A stretch of 42,049 bases of DNA from Alistipes sp. (GCA_017560425.1 JAFZEX010000006.1:1-42049); one strand, 5' to 3'. Shown: positions 1 through 8,234, counted from the stretch's first letter. The notes: generated by a model from the letters alone, not told the origin. Made by a program: numbers and translations.

Positions 1-8
1 CGGCAAGA

Positions 9-227
9 GTGATTGAAGCCGTGGAAAAGAAGATGGAAAGATTAGCTGAGGAGCAGAGTTCTCCATACATCTGCGGGATAGATGGTCTTGCTCGTTACTT
101 AGATATTGGGGAAACAGTCGCCCAGGAGATTAAAAACAACAAAGAAATTCCCTACTCGCAACGAGGTAGAAAAATTTGGTTTGAGAAAAAAGAAGTGGAT
201 AAATTTATGCGACGATATAGGGCGTAG
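9..227 (+). CDS. Small excisionase-like / winged-helix DNA-binding protein (may extend off the left edge)
   Basis: This 72-residue reading frame looks like the small helix-turn-helix proteins (excisionase or DUF3853 type) found on Bacteroidetes mobile elements. Residues about 22-55 hold a GLARYLDIGETVAQEIK helix-turn-helix, followed by a short basic wing containing RGRKIWFEKKEVDKF. The first codon in the window is GTG at 9. The frame stays open to base 1, so the true start may lie outside; an internal ATG is at 33. The gene stands alone and upstream of tRNA-Cys, a common place for integrated elements. Its family role would be DNA binding in excision or integration control. That role is inferred from size and fold only. 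Confidence 0.6.
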   Translation: MIEAVEKKMERLAEEQSSPYICGIDGLARYLDIGETVAQEIKNNKEIPYSQRGRKIWFEKKEVDKFMRRYRA

Positions 228-259
228 ACTTGCTATATTAAGGGGTTTTGCCTATTTTT

Positions 260-269
260 GAGGTCTGAA
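260..269. repeat. 10-bp copy of the tRNA-Cys 3' end (possible attachment-site remnant)
   Basis: GAGGTCTGAA at 260-269 repeats, in the same orientation, the bases at 347-356 that encode the discriminator and 3' acceptor strand of tRNA-Cys. Both copies are preceded by a run of four or more T. tRNA 3' ends are frequent targets of tyrosine recombinases, and an excisionase-like gene sits 33 bases to the left. Calling this an attachment-site remnant is inference, because no integrase gene is visible. Confidence 0.3.
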
Positions 270-301
270 ATGCGTGCCACATTAGGCGTAAATTTAGGCG
301 T

Positions 302-344
302 AAAAAAAGTAAATCCCCTCCACACTGCTGTGTAGAAGGGATTT
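302..344 (-). terminator. Rho-independent terminator of tRNA-Cys
   Basis: AAATCCC (311-317) pairs with GGGATTT (338-344), with further inner pairing between CACAC and GTGT around the loop. Reading the minus strand, the hairpin is followed by a run of seven T (302-308). It starts four bases after the 3' end of tRNA-Cys, so it is well placed to end that transcript. Confidence 0.8.
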
Positions 345-347
345 TAG

Positions 348-419
348 AGGTCTGAAGCGGATTCGAACCGCTGTAGACGGTTTTGCAGACCGTTGGTTAA
401 GCCACTCGCCCATCAGACC
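348..419 (-). tRNA. tRNA-Cys (anticodon GCA)
   Basis: On the minus strand the 7-bp acceptor stem GGTCTGA/TCAGACC, a 5-bp anticodon stem ACGGT/ACCGT around the loop CTGCAAA, and a 5-bp T stem AGCGG/CCGCT around TTCGAAT are all perfect. The anticodon is GCA, which reads Cys codons. The discriminator base is U, the known identity base for cysteinyl-tRNA synthetase. CCA is not encoded. It has its own promoter and terminator, so it appears monocistronic. Confidence 0.95.
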
Positions 420-437
420 ATTTGTCTAACCGAGGTG

Positions 438-468
438 CAAAGATATGCAATATTTCTCAATATGCAAA
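438..468 (-). promoter_or_regulatory. Bacteroidetes-type promoter of tRNA-Cys
   Basis: Read on the minus strand, TTTG (468-465) is separated by exactly 19 bases from TATCTTTG (445-438). This is the full consensus TTTG-N19-TAnnTTTG recognised by the Bacteroidetes primary sigma factor. The -7 element ends 18 bases before the 5' end of tRNA-Cys, so the tRNA precursor would have a very short leader. Confidence 0.85.
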
Positions 469-509
469 ATTTTTCGCAATAATTTGCAATTATTATCCTC
501 GATAACAGA

Positions 510-548
510 AAATAGGGCTATCTGAAACATCGTCAGAGAGCCCTATTT
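510..548 (-). terminator. Terminator after the ompH operon
   Basis: AAATAGGGCT (510-519) and AGCCCTATTT (539-548) form a perfect 10-bp inverted repeat, with inner CTGA/TCAG pairing. It lies 16 bases past the stop codon of the second ompH gene and is followed on the minus strand by TTTTCTG. The T-run is modest, but the position fits the end of the uppS-bamA-ompH-ompH transcript. Confidence 0.75.
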
Positions 549-564
549 CTATCGTGTGTAGCAA

Positions 565-1104
565 CTACTTCTTGATAGTTATGCCGAGCTCCTTAGCTAC
601 ATCTGCTGTGATGTCGGTGAGCTGCTCTGGGTCGAAGTAAGCAAGTCCTGCTGAGGCTGCCATGTCGTTCTCAGTGCTAAAGATGGCGATGTAGCCACCC
701 TTCTTTGCTACGGTCTCAACAGCCTTGTTGGCCTTCTCGAGGATAGGTGACATAAGCTGTGTCTGTCGCTGCTGGAGGTCCTGGCCTGCAATCTGCTCGA
801 ACTCCTGAATGCGCTGGCTTAGCTGCTGCAACTCGCTCTCCTTAGTCTGGCGGATAGTGTCGCTATATGAGTTCAGGTTCTTCTGGTAGTCAGCGAGCTT
901 CTGGTTGAACTCAACCTGCATCTGCTCGAGCTGATCCTGAAGCTCCATGCCATAGGCGTTAAGCTCCTTGCCTGCCTGCTCAAACTCAGGCATGTTAGGA
1001 ATGATTGCTGAGAGGTTTACACGGCCAAACTGCTGTGCGTTAGCCGCTGATGCACCAACAAAGAGAAGTGCTACGGCAAGAGTTAGTTTTAGAAACTTCT
1101 TCAT
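565..1104 (-). CDS. ompH: OmpH/Skp-family periplasmic chaperone (second copy)
   Basis: Skp/OmpH proteins are periplasmic trimeric chaperones that hold unfolded outer-membrane proteins on their way to the BAM complex. From the start chosen here (ATG at 1104) the protein has 179 residues. It opens with a signal peptide (MKKFLKLTLAVALLF, cleaved after ANAQ), followed by a Gln/Glu-rich coiled coil and a C-terminal beta segment with an AIFSTEND-like strand. A start 11 codons upstream abuts the preceding gene, but it would put a Lys/Asn-rich tail before the signal peptide, so the internal ATG is preferred. It is the last gene after bamA and the first ompH copy, and a terminator follows. Confidence 0.93.
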   Translation of the reverse strand: MKKFLKLTLAVALLFVGASAANAQQFGRVNLSAIIPNMPEFEQAGKELNAYGMELQDQLEQMQVEFNQKLADYQKNLNSYSDTIRQTKESELQQLSQRIQEFEQIAGQDLQQRQTQLMSPILEKANKAVETVAKKGGYIAIFSTENDMAASAGLAYFDPEQLTDITADVAKELGITIKK

Positions 1105-1137
1105 TTTAATCTTGTTTTTATTAATTACATTCTTCAT

Positions 1138-1644
1138 TTATCGCAATGCGTTGATAATCTTCTGCGTGAAGTCTACCTTCGACGAGTAGTAGAGCACTGT
1201 TGGGTTGGCTGAGATGTCGATAACAAGGTCGTAGCCATACTGCGTAGCGATGCGCTCGATGGCGTTAAACACCCTCTGCTGGATAGGCTGAATAAGCTCC
1301 ATGCGCTTCTTCATAAGCTCGCCATCAGAGCCGAATAGCGACTCTTGGTATGCTGCTGCCTCCTGCTCCTTTTGGAATATCTGCTGCTCACGCTGCTGGC
1401 GTGTTGTCTCGCTGAGCGATGCACGCTGCTGCATATAGCTGTTGTAGAGGCGCTCAACCTCCTGGAACTTAGCATCCACCTTTGCCTGATACTGCTCGGC
1501 GAGGTTGTCGATCTGAGTCAAGGCATTGTTGTATGCTGCGAGCGACTTGAAAATCTTCTCGCTATCAACCACCATATAGTTTTGTGCCGATACGGCTGCT
1601 ACGCTGAGAACCATTGCTACAAGAGCTACAATCATTCGTTTCAT
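1138..1644 (-). CDS. ompH: OmpH/Skp-family periplasmic chaperone (first copy)
   Basis: This 168-residue protein has a signal peptide (residues 1-20, ending AAVSAQ), an N-terminal strand YMVVDSEKIFKSL, a long Gln/Glu-rich coiled coil typical of the Skp tentacles, and a C-terminal beta part (YDLVIDISANPTVLYYS). The expected role is periplasmic holdase for outer-membrane proteins delivered to BamA, whose gene is immediately upstream. Tandem ompH genes after bamA are a standard Bacteroidetes arrangement, and the two copies here have diverged clearly. A TAAATTTG box (1700-1693 on the minus strand) in the 79-base gap might give an internal promoter, but no clear -33 element accompanies it. Confidence 0.93.
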   Translation of the reverse strand: MKRMIVALVAMVLSVAAVSAQNYMVVDSEKIFKSLAAYNNALTQIDNLAEQYQAKVDAKFQEVERLYNSYMQQRASLSETTRQQREQQIFQKEQEAAAYQESLFGSDGELMKKRMELIQPIQQRVFNAIERIATQYGYDLVIDISANPTVLYYSSKVDFTQKIINALR

Positions 1645-1723
1645 ATTCCTAAGGTTTTTAGTTATACGTTACTAATATAATGTTTTACACCTCAAATTTA
1701 TTGCCACATGTCGTAGCTTTTAG

Positions 1724-4282
1724 CTAAAATTGCTGTCCAAGCACGAAGTGGAACTGTGAGCCGCTGCGCTCGGTCTTGCCATATGCTGGGTCGAAGCCCC
1801 AACCCCAATCTACGCCAATCATACCTACGATAGGGAGATACAAGCGCACGCCGAAACCTGCCGAACGCTTAATCTTAAATGGCGAGAACTCCTTCCACGA
1901 GTTAAAGCCGTTACCACCCTCCAAGAATCCGAGCACGTAGATCGACGAGCTTGGCTTCAGGATAACGGGGTAGCGAAGCTCCATGGTGTACTTGTTGTAT
2001 GCCACAGAGTAGTAGCTCGATGGATCCAAGGCGCCGTCCTCGTAACCACGCAATGCGATAATATCGACACCATATATATTATATCCTGTCATGCCATCGC
2101 CACCAATCTCGAAGCGCTCGAATGGCGACACCTTATTCTTGTTGTAGTGACCCAAGTAACCCATCTCGGCACCGAGCATGAGCACAAGGTTTTGGTTCTG
2201 CGTGAGAGGGAAGTACCAGCGGCCCTTGAGTCGCCACTTGTGGTACTCGATCCATCGATAGCGATCCTGGTCCGAGAGATTTGTGTCGGAGTAGTCCTTG
2301 CCGTCCCATAGCGAGAAGGGTGGTGTTACCTGCAACGATAACGAGAACTCGGAGCCCGAGCGTGAGAAGAAAGGAGCATCTACCGACGAGCGCTGCAAGT
2401 TAAGCTTGAGGGCGAGGGTGTTTGCCACACCGTCGCTGATGATGAAGGTGTCCCAGCCCTTAAGACCGTAGCGCTGATAGCCAAGCTCGCCATAGAACGT
2501 GAAGTATGGGTCGGGCCACTGCAAGCGCTTGCCGAAGCCCACAGCAAGACCCATTGAGCGGTAGTGCATCGAGGCGTCCTGCCATACGTAGTATGCGTTG
2601 TTCTGCTCCGAGATATATCCCGACACGGTGAACGAGTTAGGACGCTTGCCACCCAACCATGGGTCGGTGAAGCTCAACGATAACGCTTTGTAGTATGTTC
2701 CGTTTGTCTGTCCCGAGATTGCGAGCTTTTGGTTCTGTCCCGAGGGGTATGGTCGCCATGCGCCCTTCTTGAAGAAGTCACGCATAGAGAGGTTGTTGAG
2801 CGTGATGCCCACCGAGCCCACGAATGTGCCTGAGCCCCAACCGCCGGCGATGTTAAACTGATCGGAAGCCTTCTCTGAGAGTGGCCAATTTACATCTACC
2901 AACTCATCGCTCACAGGCTGAATGTCGGGAATGATAGCCTGCTCGTCGAAGTGACCCATGCTCATCAGCGTGCGCATGGTCTGCATGAGAAGGCCTCGGT
3001 TGTATAGCTCGCCAGGGCGTACGTATAGCTCGCGGCGGATAACCTCGTCGTTCACTCGCAGATTTCCCGATATGCCTACGTTGTTCACGGTGAAGGGCTT
3101 GCCCTCGAAGATGCGGATCTCGAGGTCGAGCGAGTCGGGGCCTACAATCATCTCGGCAGGCTCGATCTGCGACATTAGGTATCCGTTGTTCTGATAGAGC
3201 GACGAAATAGATATCTCGTCGGGGTTCATCTCACGGCCGATGCCGAGGCGCTTGTGCAACGACTTCTTGTCGTAGACATCGCCCGAAGCAATGCCGAGCA
3301 TGCTCTCGAGGCGTGAGGTCTCGTAGATGGAGTTGCCCACCCAATTGATGTTGCGAATGTAGAAGCGGTTGCCCTCCTCCACCTCGATGTCGAGGCCGAG
3401 GGTCTCGTCGTCGATAAAGTACAACGAGTCACGCACGATGTTGGCGTTGCGGAAGCCCTGCGAGTTGTAGAAGTCGAGCAGCTTGAGCTTATCCTCCTCG
3501 TAGTCCTCTTCGAGGAGCTTGCGGTTTTGGAAGAAGAGAATGCTCTTCTGATGTGTCTTCTTGAATGTTCGGCGTAGGCGCTTGTCGTCGAACTCCTCGT
3601 TGCCGATAAAGTTAATCTCGCCAATGCGCACCTTAGGACCTTTGTCGATTACGAAGGTCACGTTCACGCACTGCTCATATATCGAGTCGTTGTCGATGCG
3701 AATATCTACGTTACATGTGCGGAAGCCCTTCTCGGCATAGTGCTCCTTGATAAGTTTTATGTTCTTGTCGATGACATAGTCCGAGAGCTCGGTGTTGCGG
3801 CGCAGCTTAAGCACCTCACGCAAGTCGTCGCTCTTGCTCTTTGTCACACCCTCGAACTTCCATGTGAGGATGCGTGCACGCTCCTTGAGGAATACCTCCA
3901 AGTCTACCGAGTCACCCTCGATGGTTGCACCAATCTGCACATTCGAGAAGTAGCGGGGAGCCCACAAGCGCTGCATGGCGTTGGGGATAAAGTTGCTTGG
4001 CAAGTATATCGAGTCGCCCTCGACGAGTCCTGCCGACGACTTCAATATGCTGTGGTTTAGATACTTTACGCCGTGGAGGTTTACCTTGCGAATGTAGTAT
4101 AGCTTAGGGGTCTTATCCTCGAGCATTGGGGCATTGGGGTCGAACAGTGCGCTATCGACACTTTCGCCGCCAAACTCACTACCGAGGGTATATGTCGTGC
4201 TACGCTGCTGTGCTACGCCATGGGGCATAAAACAGAGAGCGGCAAGAGTGGCTAAAATATATATTTTGATGCTTCTTATCAT
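1724..4282 (-). CDS. bamA: Outer membrane protein assembly factor BamA
   Basis: BamA is the Omp85 core of the beta-barrel assembly machine in the outer membrane. The 852-residue protein has a signal peptide (about 1-24), a run of POTRA domains over roughly residues 60-440 (for example KVRIGEINFIGNEEF and PFTVNNVGISGNLRV, the repeated strand-G-N pattern), and an Omp85 barrel to the C-terminus. It ends in aromatic Phe (FHFVLGQQF), as expected for a barrel recognised by BAM itself. Its start codon overlaps the uppS stop by four bases (ATGA type), indicating translational coupling. The two ompH chaperone genes follow. The length is usual for Bacteroidetes BamA. Confidence 0.97.
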   Translation of the reverse strand: MIRSIKIYILATLAALCFMPHGVAQQRSTTYTLGSEFGGESVDSALFDPNAPMLEDKTPKLYYIRKVNLHGVKYLNHSILKSSAGLVEGDSIYLPSNFIPNAMQRLWAPRYFSNVQIGATIEGDSVDLEVFLKERARILTWKFEGVTKSKSDDLREVLKLRRNTELSDYVIDKNIKLIKEHYAEKGFRTCNVDIRIDNDSIYEQCVNVTFVIDKGPKVRIGEINFIGNEEFDDKRLRRTFKKTHQKSILFFQNRKLLEEDYEEDKLKLLDFYNSQGFRNANIVRDSLYFIDDETLGLDIEVEEGNRFYIRNINWVGNSIYETSRLESMLGIASGDVYDKKSLHKRLGIGREMNPDEISISSLYQNNGYLMSQIEPAEMIVGPDSLDLEIRIFEGKPFTVNNVGISGNLRVNDEVIRRELYVRPGELYNRGLLMQTMRTLMSMGHFDEQAIIPDIQPVSDELVDVNWPLSEKASDQFNIAGGWGSGTFVGSVGITLNNLSMRDFFKKGAWRPYPSGQNQKLAISGQTNGTYYKALSLSFTDPWLGGKRPNSFTVSGYISEQNNAYYVWQDASMHYRSMGLAVGFGKRLQWPDPYFTFYGELGYQRYGLKGWDTFIISDGVANTLALKLNLQRSSVDAPFFSRSGSEFSLSLQVTPPFSLWDGKDYSDTNLSDQDRYRWIEYHKWRLKGRWYFPLTQNQNLVLMLGAEMGYLGHYNKNKVSPFERFEIGGDGMTGYNIYGVDIIALRGYEDGALDPSSYYSVAYNKYTMELRYPVILKPSSSIYVLGFLEGGNGFNSWKEFSPFKIKRSAGFGVRLYLPIVGMIGVDWGWGFDPAYGKTERSGSQFHFVLGQQF

Positions 4283-5010
4283 TTTGCTTCTTTATCTTCA
4301 ATAACAAGGCCATAGCGGCGCTCACGTGAGGCGTAGACATCGAGAGCCCTCTTGAACTCGGCATCGTCGAAGTCGGGCCATAGTACCTCGGGGAAGTAGA
4401 ACTCGGCGTATGATGCCTGCCATAGTAGGAAGTTGCTCAAGCGACACTCACCACTTGTGCGCACGATAAGGTCGGGATCGGGCATCGAGCGGGTCATGAG
4501 GTGGTCGGCAATAACCTCCTCGTTAATCTCGTCGCTACGTAGCTCGCCTCGTGCCACACGCTCGCTGATGGCCTGTGTTGCAAGCATCAGCTCACGGCGT
4601 GACGAGTAGTTGAATGCCAAGACGAGGGTCAGTGTCTTGCCCTCGGCTGTGCTCTGCTCAATCTGGTCGATCATCTTAAGCACAGAGTCCGAGAAGTGGG
4701 TCTTCTCGCCAATGATCTGCACCCTCACACCCTGCTTGATGAGCGCTGGCGACTCTGCCACAACGCTCTTGCAAAATAGCTCCATGATGGCATTCACCTC
4801 GGCAGTGGGGCGACCCCAATTCTCGGTAGAGAAGGCGTACAACGTAAGCCACTTAACGCCATACTTTGCGGCAGACTCCACCGCACGACGTACCGACTCG
4901 ACACCGGCGATATGTCCCTCATATCGCTCCTTGCCATGCTGCTTAGCCCAACGGCCATTGCCGTCCATGATGATGGCTACATGCTCAGGTATGTGATGTT
5001 TGTTGCTCAT
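4279..5010 (-). CDS. uppS: Isoprenyl transferase (undecaprenyl diphosphate synthase)
   Basis: The enzyme condenses isopentenyl units into undecaprenyl diphosphate, the lipid carrier for peptidoglycan and surface glycans. The 243 residues carry the family hallmarks: IIMDGNGRWA with catalytic Asp16, the LTLYAFSTENWGRP motif, and the C-terminal DLIVRTSGECRLSNFLLWQ block that ends in the diphosphate-binding arginine region. The length matches bacterial UppS. It heads the uppS-bamA-ompH-ompH run and overlaps bamA by four bases. A TACATTTG box lies 10 bases before the start codon. Confidence 0.97.
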   Translation of the reverse strand: MSNKHHIPEHVAIIMDGNGRWAKQHGKERYEGHIAGVESVRRAVESAAKYGVKWLTLYAFSTENWGRPTAEVNAIMELFCKSVVAESPALIKQGVRVQIIGEKTHFSDSVLKMIDQIEQSTAEGKTLTLVLAFNYSSRRELMLATQAISERVARGELRSDEINEEVIADHLMTRSMPDPDLIVRTSGECRLSNFLLWQASYAEFYFPEVLWPDFDDAEFKRALDVYASRERRYGLVIEDKEAK

Positions 5011-5020
5011 AATAATCTCA

Positions 5021-5028
5021 CAAATGTA
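5021..5028 (-). promoter_or_regulatory. Possible -7 element before uppS
   Basis: On the minus strand TACATTTG fits TAnnTTTG. No exact TTTG is found 18-20 bases upstream, where the sequence reads TTGTG. The box ends 10 bases before the ATG, so a transcript from it would have almost no leader. It is a weak candidate. Confidence 0.35.
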
Positions 5029-5060
5029 AACAATTTAATTAAATTTTCACAATTCCGAAA

Positions 5061-5139
5061 CCACTTTTTATCACGTGTGCGCACAGGCACGAGGTGTATT
5101 GTGTTAATACTCAGCGATATGACGATTATAAAAAAGTGG
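5061..5139. repeat. Long-range inverted repeat between nadK and uppS
   Basis: CCACTTTTTAT (5061-5071) and ATAAAAAAGTGG (5128-5139) are inverted copies differing by one T, separated by 56 bases. They lie just after the nadK stop codon in the 146-base gap to uppS. This may be a loose terminator or processing structure for nadK. The large loop makes a classical terminator unlikely. Confidence 0.4.
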
Positions 5140-5156
5140 TGTTTGCGGGGTTGTGC

Positions 5157-6023
5157 TTAGCGGTTATCTACGCCCCACATCATCTTTTCTCTTAACGTGT
5201 CGTAGAACGTATTATTATGTGGCGTAGCCAAAATTAGCGACTCCTCGGCTGCGGCAAGCTCCACGGTGGCACTATTGTTGAGCCTATATGTGCGGTTGTC
5301 GAGCGAGAGCGATGCCTCGCCGTCACGAGCATTTAGCTTGAGGGTGATGCGGCTGCTGTCGGGCACCACGATAGGTCGCATGGTGAGGTTGTGGGGCGCA
5401 AGTGGCGAGAGCACAAAGCAGCGACACATGGGGTCTACAACAGGGCCTCCTGCCGATAGCGAGTAGGCTGTTGAGCCCGTAGGTGTCGAGACAATTAGTC
5501 CGTCGCCATGATATGTTGCTATTGTCTTGCCATCTATCTGAGCCTCAACCGATATCATCGTTGCGCCATGACGCAAAATGGTCACCTCGTTGAGTGCCAG
5601 CGGCATGAAATCCTCGGTGGGGTTCATCACTCTGAGCATGCGTCGCTCCTCGAACTTAAGTCCACCCGTGGCGATAAGGTTGAACAGCTCCTCAATTCCC
5701 TCGCCCTTGTCGGCAGTGAGGTAGCCCAAGCGCCCGCAGTTGATGCCCACAACGGGTGTTGTTGGCGTGGGGCGTAGCGAGAGCGCATCGAGCAGTGTTC
5801 CGTCGCCGCCATAGGTAACAAGCACGTCGTTGCCTACGGAGCGTGGCGAATTTGTGTAGCGATGCTCGGCGCTTATGCGTATCTCGGTGAGTGCCTCGAT
5901 CATGTTCGCAAAATCCTCATTTATAGAGTATTCGAACCCGTGACGCTCGATCGCCGCAAACATTGTGAGTAGCTGCTCAGGGCGATGTTTTAGCTCCTTG
6001 CGAGAAAAAAGTATAATGTTCAT
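5157..6023 (-). CDS. nadK: NAD kinase
   Basis: NAD kinase phosphorylates NAD to NADP in the cytoplasm. The 288-residue protein has the conserved GGDGT motif (residues 72-76), the NE pair at 145-146, GDG at 173-175, and the glycine-rich TPTGSTAYSLSAGGP stretch at 180-194 that forms the nucleotide and metal site. The length is normal. It is divergent from pdxJ, and the intergenic space holds overlapping promoter-like boxes for both. The gap to uppS is 146 bases, so it may or may not be co-transcribed with the bamA cluster. Confidence 0.96.
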   Translation of the reverse strand: MNIILFSRKELKHRPEQLLTMFAAIERHGFEYSINEDFANMIEALTEIRISAEHRYTNSPRSVGNDVLVTYGGDGTLLDALSLRPTPTTPVVGINCGRLGYLTADKGEGIEELFNLIATGGLKFEERRMLRVMNPTEDFMPLALNEVTILRHGATMISVEAQIDGKTIATYHGDGLIVSTPTGSTAYSLSAGGPVVDPMCRCFVLSPLAPHNLTMRPIVVPDSSRITLKLNARDGEASLSLDNRTYRLNNSATVELAAAEESLILATPHNNTFYDTLREKMMWGVDNR

Positions 6024-6046
6024 TATCGCAGAATGAAAAAAAATAT

Positions 6047-6068
6047 TAACTTTGCTTTTGCAAAGATA
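6047..6068. promoter_or_regulatory. Face-to-face -7 boxes between nadK and pdxJ
   Basis: TAACTTTG on the plus strand (6047-6054) points to pdxJ. TATCTTTG on the minus strand (6068-6061) points to nadK. They face each other across six bases. Both fit TAnnTTTG, but neither has an exact TTTG at the -33 position. If both are used, the two open complexes could not coexist. Confidence 0.45.
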
Positions 6069-6076
6069 TGAAAATT

Positions 6077-6811
6077 ATGACAAAACTAAGCGTTAATATC
6101 AATAAGATTGCCGTAGTGCGCAATTCCCGAGGTGGAAATATGCCCAATTTGTTGAAGGCAGCACTCAATATCGAGCAGTTTGGCGCTGACGGCATCACCG
6201 TTCACCCACGCCCCGATGCACGACATATTCGCTACTCCGACGTGCGAGAGCTTAAGGCAAATATCAAGACCGAGCTCAATGTCGAGGGTAACCCTATCGA
6301 GAGCTTCTGTCAGCTTGTCGAGGAGGTGCGCCCAGCACAGGTTACACTCGTGCCCGATGCCGAGGATGCCATTACCTCGTCGGCAGGTTGGGACACTATC
6401 CGCAACCGTGACTTCTTGAAGGCTATGGCTGACCGCTTTCACAAGGCGGGTATTCGTGTGTCAATCTTCGTAGACCCTGTTGTTGAGATGGTTACAGCGG
6501 CCAAGGAGTGTGGTGCCGACCGTGTTGAGCTATATACCGAGGCATATGCTGCGGGCTATTCGGAGGATCGTGAGGCAGCCATTGCACCATATGTTGCTGC
6601 TGCCGAGGAGGCACGCCGTGTGGGTCTTGGCCTAAATGCTGGTCACGACCTTAACACCGAGAATTTGCAGTACTTCATTGAGCGCATTCCTTGGGTCGAT
6701 GAGGTATCTATCGGTCATGCCCTTATCAGCGATGCCCTCTATTGGGGTTTGGAGAACACTGTGGAGATATATCAGCGCTGCATACGTCGTGCTCACAACA
6801 TTGAGAAATAG
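6077..6811 (+). CDS. pdxJ: Pyridoxine 5'-phosphate synthase
   Basis: PdxJ closes the ring of pyridoxine 5'-phosphate from 1-deoxyxylulose 5-phosphate and aminoacetone 3-phosphate in the DXP-dependent vitamin B6 pathway. The 244 residues form one TIM barrel with the expected landmarks: [18 protein letters not shown] at the start, [15 protein letters not shown], the conserved E in [15 protein letters not shown] and the phosphate-binding [11 protein letters not shown]. The ATG at 6077 is chosen because it gives the family-typical [10 protein letters not shown] start; an in-frame ATG at 6068 would add MKI. The cca-like gene follows after 11 bases. Confidence 0.96.
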   Translation: MTKLSVNINKIAVVRNSRGGNMPNLLKAALNIEQFGADGITVHPRPDARHIRYSDVRELKANIKTELNVEGNPIESFCQLVEEVRPAQVTLVPDAEDAITSSAGWDTIRNRDFLKAMADRFHKAGIRVSIFVDPVVEMVTAAKECGADRVELYTEAYAAGYSEDREAAIAPYVAAAEEARRVGLGLNAGHDLNTENLQYFIERIPWVDEVSIGHALISDALYWGLENTVEIYQRCIRRAHNIEK

Positions 6812-6822
6812 AGCTATTTAGA

Positions 6823-8220
6823 ATGATTGAGCCGCTAAAGCAACCAATATTTAAGCATATCATGGAGGTCGTCGATGACATGGGCTTGGAGGCCTATGTT
6901 ATCGGTGGCTATGTGCGTGATTACTACCTGCGTCGCCCCTCGACCGACATCGATGTTGTGGTGGTGGGTAGCGGCGTTGCTGTTGCCGAGGAGTTAGGCA
7001 GGAGGCTGAGCGCCAAGGTAACGATATTCAAGACCTATGGCACGGCAATGCTTCGTTGGCGAGATACCGAGGTTGAGTTTGTTGGCGCACGCCGCGAGAG
7101 CTATACTCCCGAGTCACGCAACCCCCAGGTGGAGCCAGGTACGTTGGAGGACGACCAGCGCCGTCGTGACTTCACGATAAATGCCCTTGCCTGGTCGCTC
7201 AACAAGGCTACATTTGGCGAGTTGGTCGATCCGTTTGGTGGCATCGACGACCTCGAGGATTGCATTATCCGCACCCCTTGCGAGCCCGACACAACCTTCT
7301 CCGACGACCCGCTGCGCATGATGCGTGCTGTGAGATTTGCCTCGCAGCTCGGCTTCGACATCGACGACGAGACCTACGACGGCATATGTCGTCAGGCGGA
7401 GCGAATAAACATAATTACTAAGGAGCGTATCTCGGTGGAGCTCAGTAAGATAATGGCATCGCCTGTGCCATCTATTGGTCTTACCCTGATGCGTAACTCG
7501 GGCCTATTGAAGCACGTCCTTCCCGAGCTCGACCGCATGGGTGGCGTGGAGCGCCGTGGCAAGCATGCCCACAAAGATAACTTCGAGCATACGATGAAGG
7601 TGCTCGACAACCTCGCCAAGCGCACCGACGACATATGGCTACGCTGGGCAGCCCTCTTCCACGATATTGGCAAGCCACAGACAAAGGCATACGACCCTCA
7701 CCACGGCTGGACATTCCACCAGCACGAGGCTGTGGGCTCGAAGATGATACCTCAGCTCTTCCGCCGCTTGAAACTGCCGATGAACGAGCCTATGCGCTTT
7801 GTGCAGAAGATGGTCTTCTTGCATATGCGTCCGATAGTCCTCTCCGAGGATTTGGTTACCGACTCTGCCGTGCGCCGTCTGTTGTTCGAGGCGGGCGACG
7901 ACATCGAGAAGCTGATGATGCTCTGCGAGGCAGACATCACCTCGGGAATTGATAGCAAGGTGCAGCGCTATCTCCGTAATTTTGAGCTTGTTCGCAGCAA
8001 GATGAAGGATCTCGAGGAGCGTGATCGTGTGCGTAACTTCCAGCCACCAATCACGGGCGAGATAATAATGAAGACCTATAACATTCCACCTTGCGCCGTT
8101 ATTGGCGAGATTAAGGAGGTGATTAAGAATGCTATCCTCGATGGCGTTATCCCCAACGACTACGACGCTGCCTACGCCCTTATGGAGCAGGAGGCTGAGC
8201 GCCGAGGACTTCATAAATAG
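6823..8220 (+). CDS. CCA-adding-type tRNA nucleotidyltransferase with HD domain
   Basis: A class II polymerase-beta-fold nucleotidyltransferase that adds or repairs the 3' CCA end of tRNAs. The 465 residues begin with the catalytic domain: YVIGGYVRD, the metal-binding DIDVVV, and RRDFTINALAW for nucleotide selection. An RNA-binding middle part (DDPLRMMRAVRFASQLGF) follows, then a C-terminal HD domain with LFHDIGKP, which in relatives has phosphatase or phosphodiesterase activity. The alternative, a poly(A) polymerase of the same family, is less likely because the NTP-binding motif is CCA-like. It sits between pdxJ and a phosphoesterase with 11-15 base gaps, so it is probably co-transcribed. 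Confidence 0.93.
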   Translation: MIEPLKQPIFKHIMEVVDDMGLEAYVIGGYVRDYYLRRPSTDIDVVVVGSGVAVAEELGRRLSAKVTIFKTYGTAMLRWRDTEVEFVGARRESYTPESRNPQVEPGTLEDDQRRRDFTINALAWSLNKATFGELVDPFGGIDDLEDCIIRTPCEPDTTFSDDPLRMMRAVRFASQLGFDIDDETYDGICRQAERINIITKERISVELSKIMASPVPSIGLTLMRNSGLLKHVLPELDRMGGVERRGKHAHKDNFEHTMKVLDNLAKRTDDIWLRWAALFHDIGKPQTKAYDPHHGWTFHQHEAVGSKMIPQLFRRLKLPMNEPMRFVQKMVFLHMRPIVLSEDLVTDSAVRRLLFEAGDDIEKLMMLCEADITSGIDSKVQRYLRNFELVRSKMKDLEERDRVRNFQPPITGEIIMKTYNIPPCAVIGEIKEVIKNAILDGVIPNDYDAAYALMEQEAERRGLHK

Positions 8221-8234
8221 CTCTTTTTGGCGAT

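Larger units (their letters stand above)
228..564. other. Intergenic stretch holding the tRNA-Cys unit and short direct repeats
   Basis: No protein gene is seen here. The stretch holds tRNA-Cys with its promoter and terminator, the terminator of the second ompH gene, and two sets of short direct repeats. TTAGGCGTAAA and TTTAGGCGTAAA lie back to back near 282-303. GAGGTCTGAA occurs at 260-269 and again at 347-356, where it is the 3' end of tRNA-Cys read on the plus strand. Confidence 0.7.

Noticed and set aside
1718-1729. 12-bp palindrome TTTTAGCTAAAA at the bamA stop codon
   Set aside because: It has no loop or T-run and overlaps the stop codon; a chance A/T-rich palindrome is the simpler explanation.
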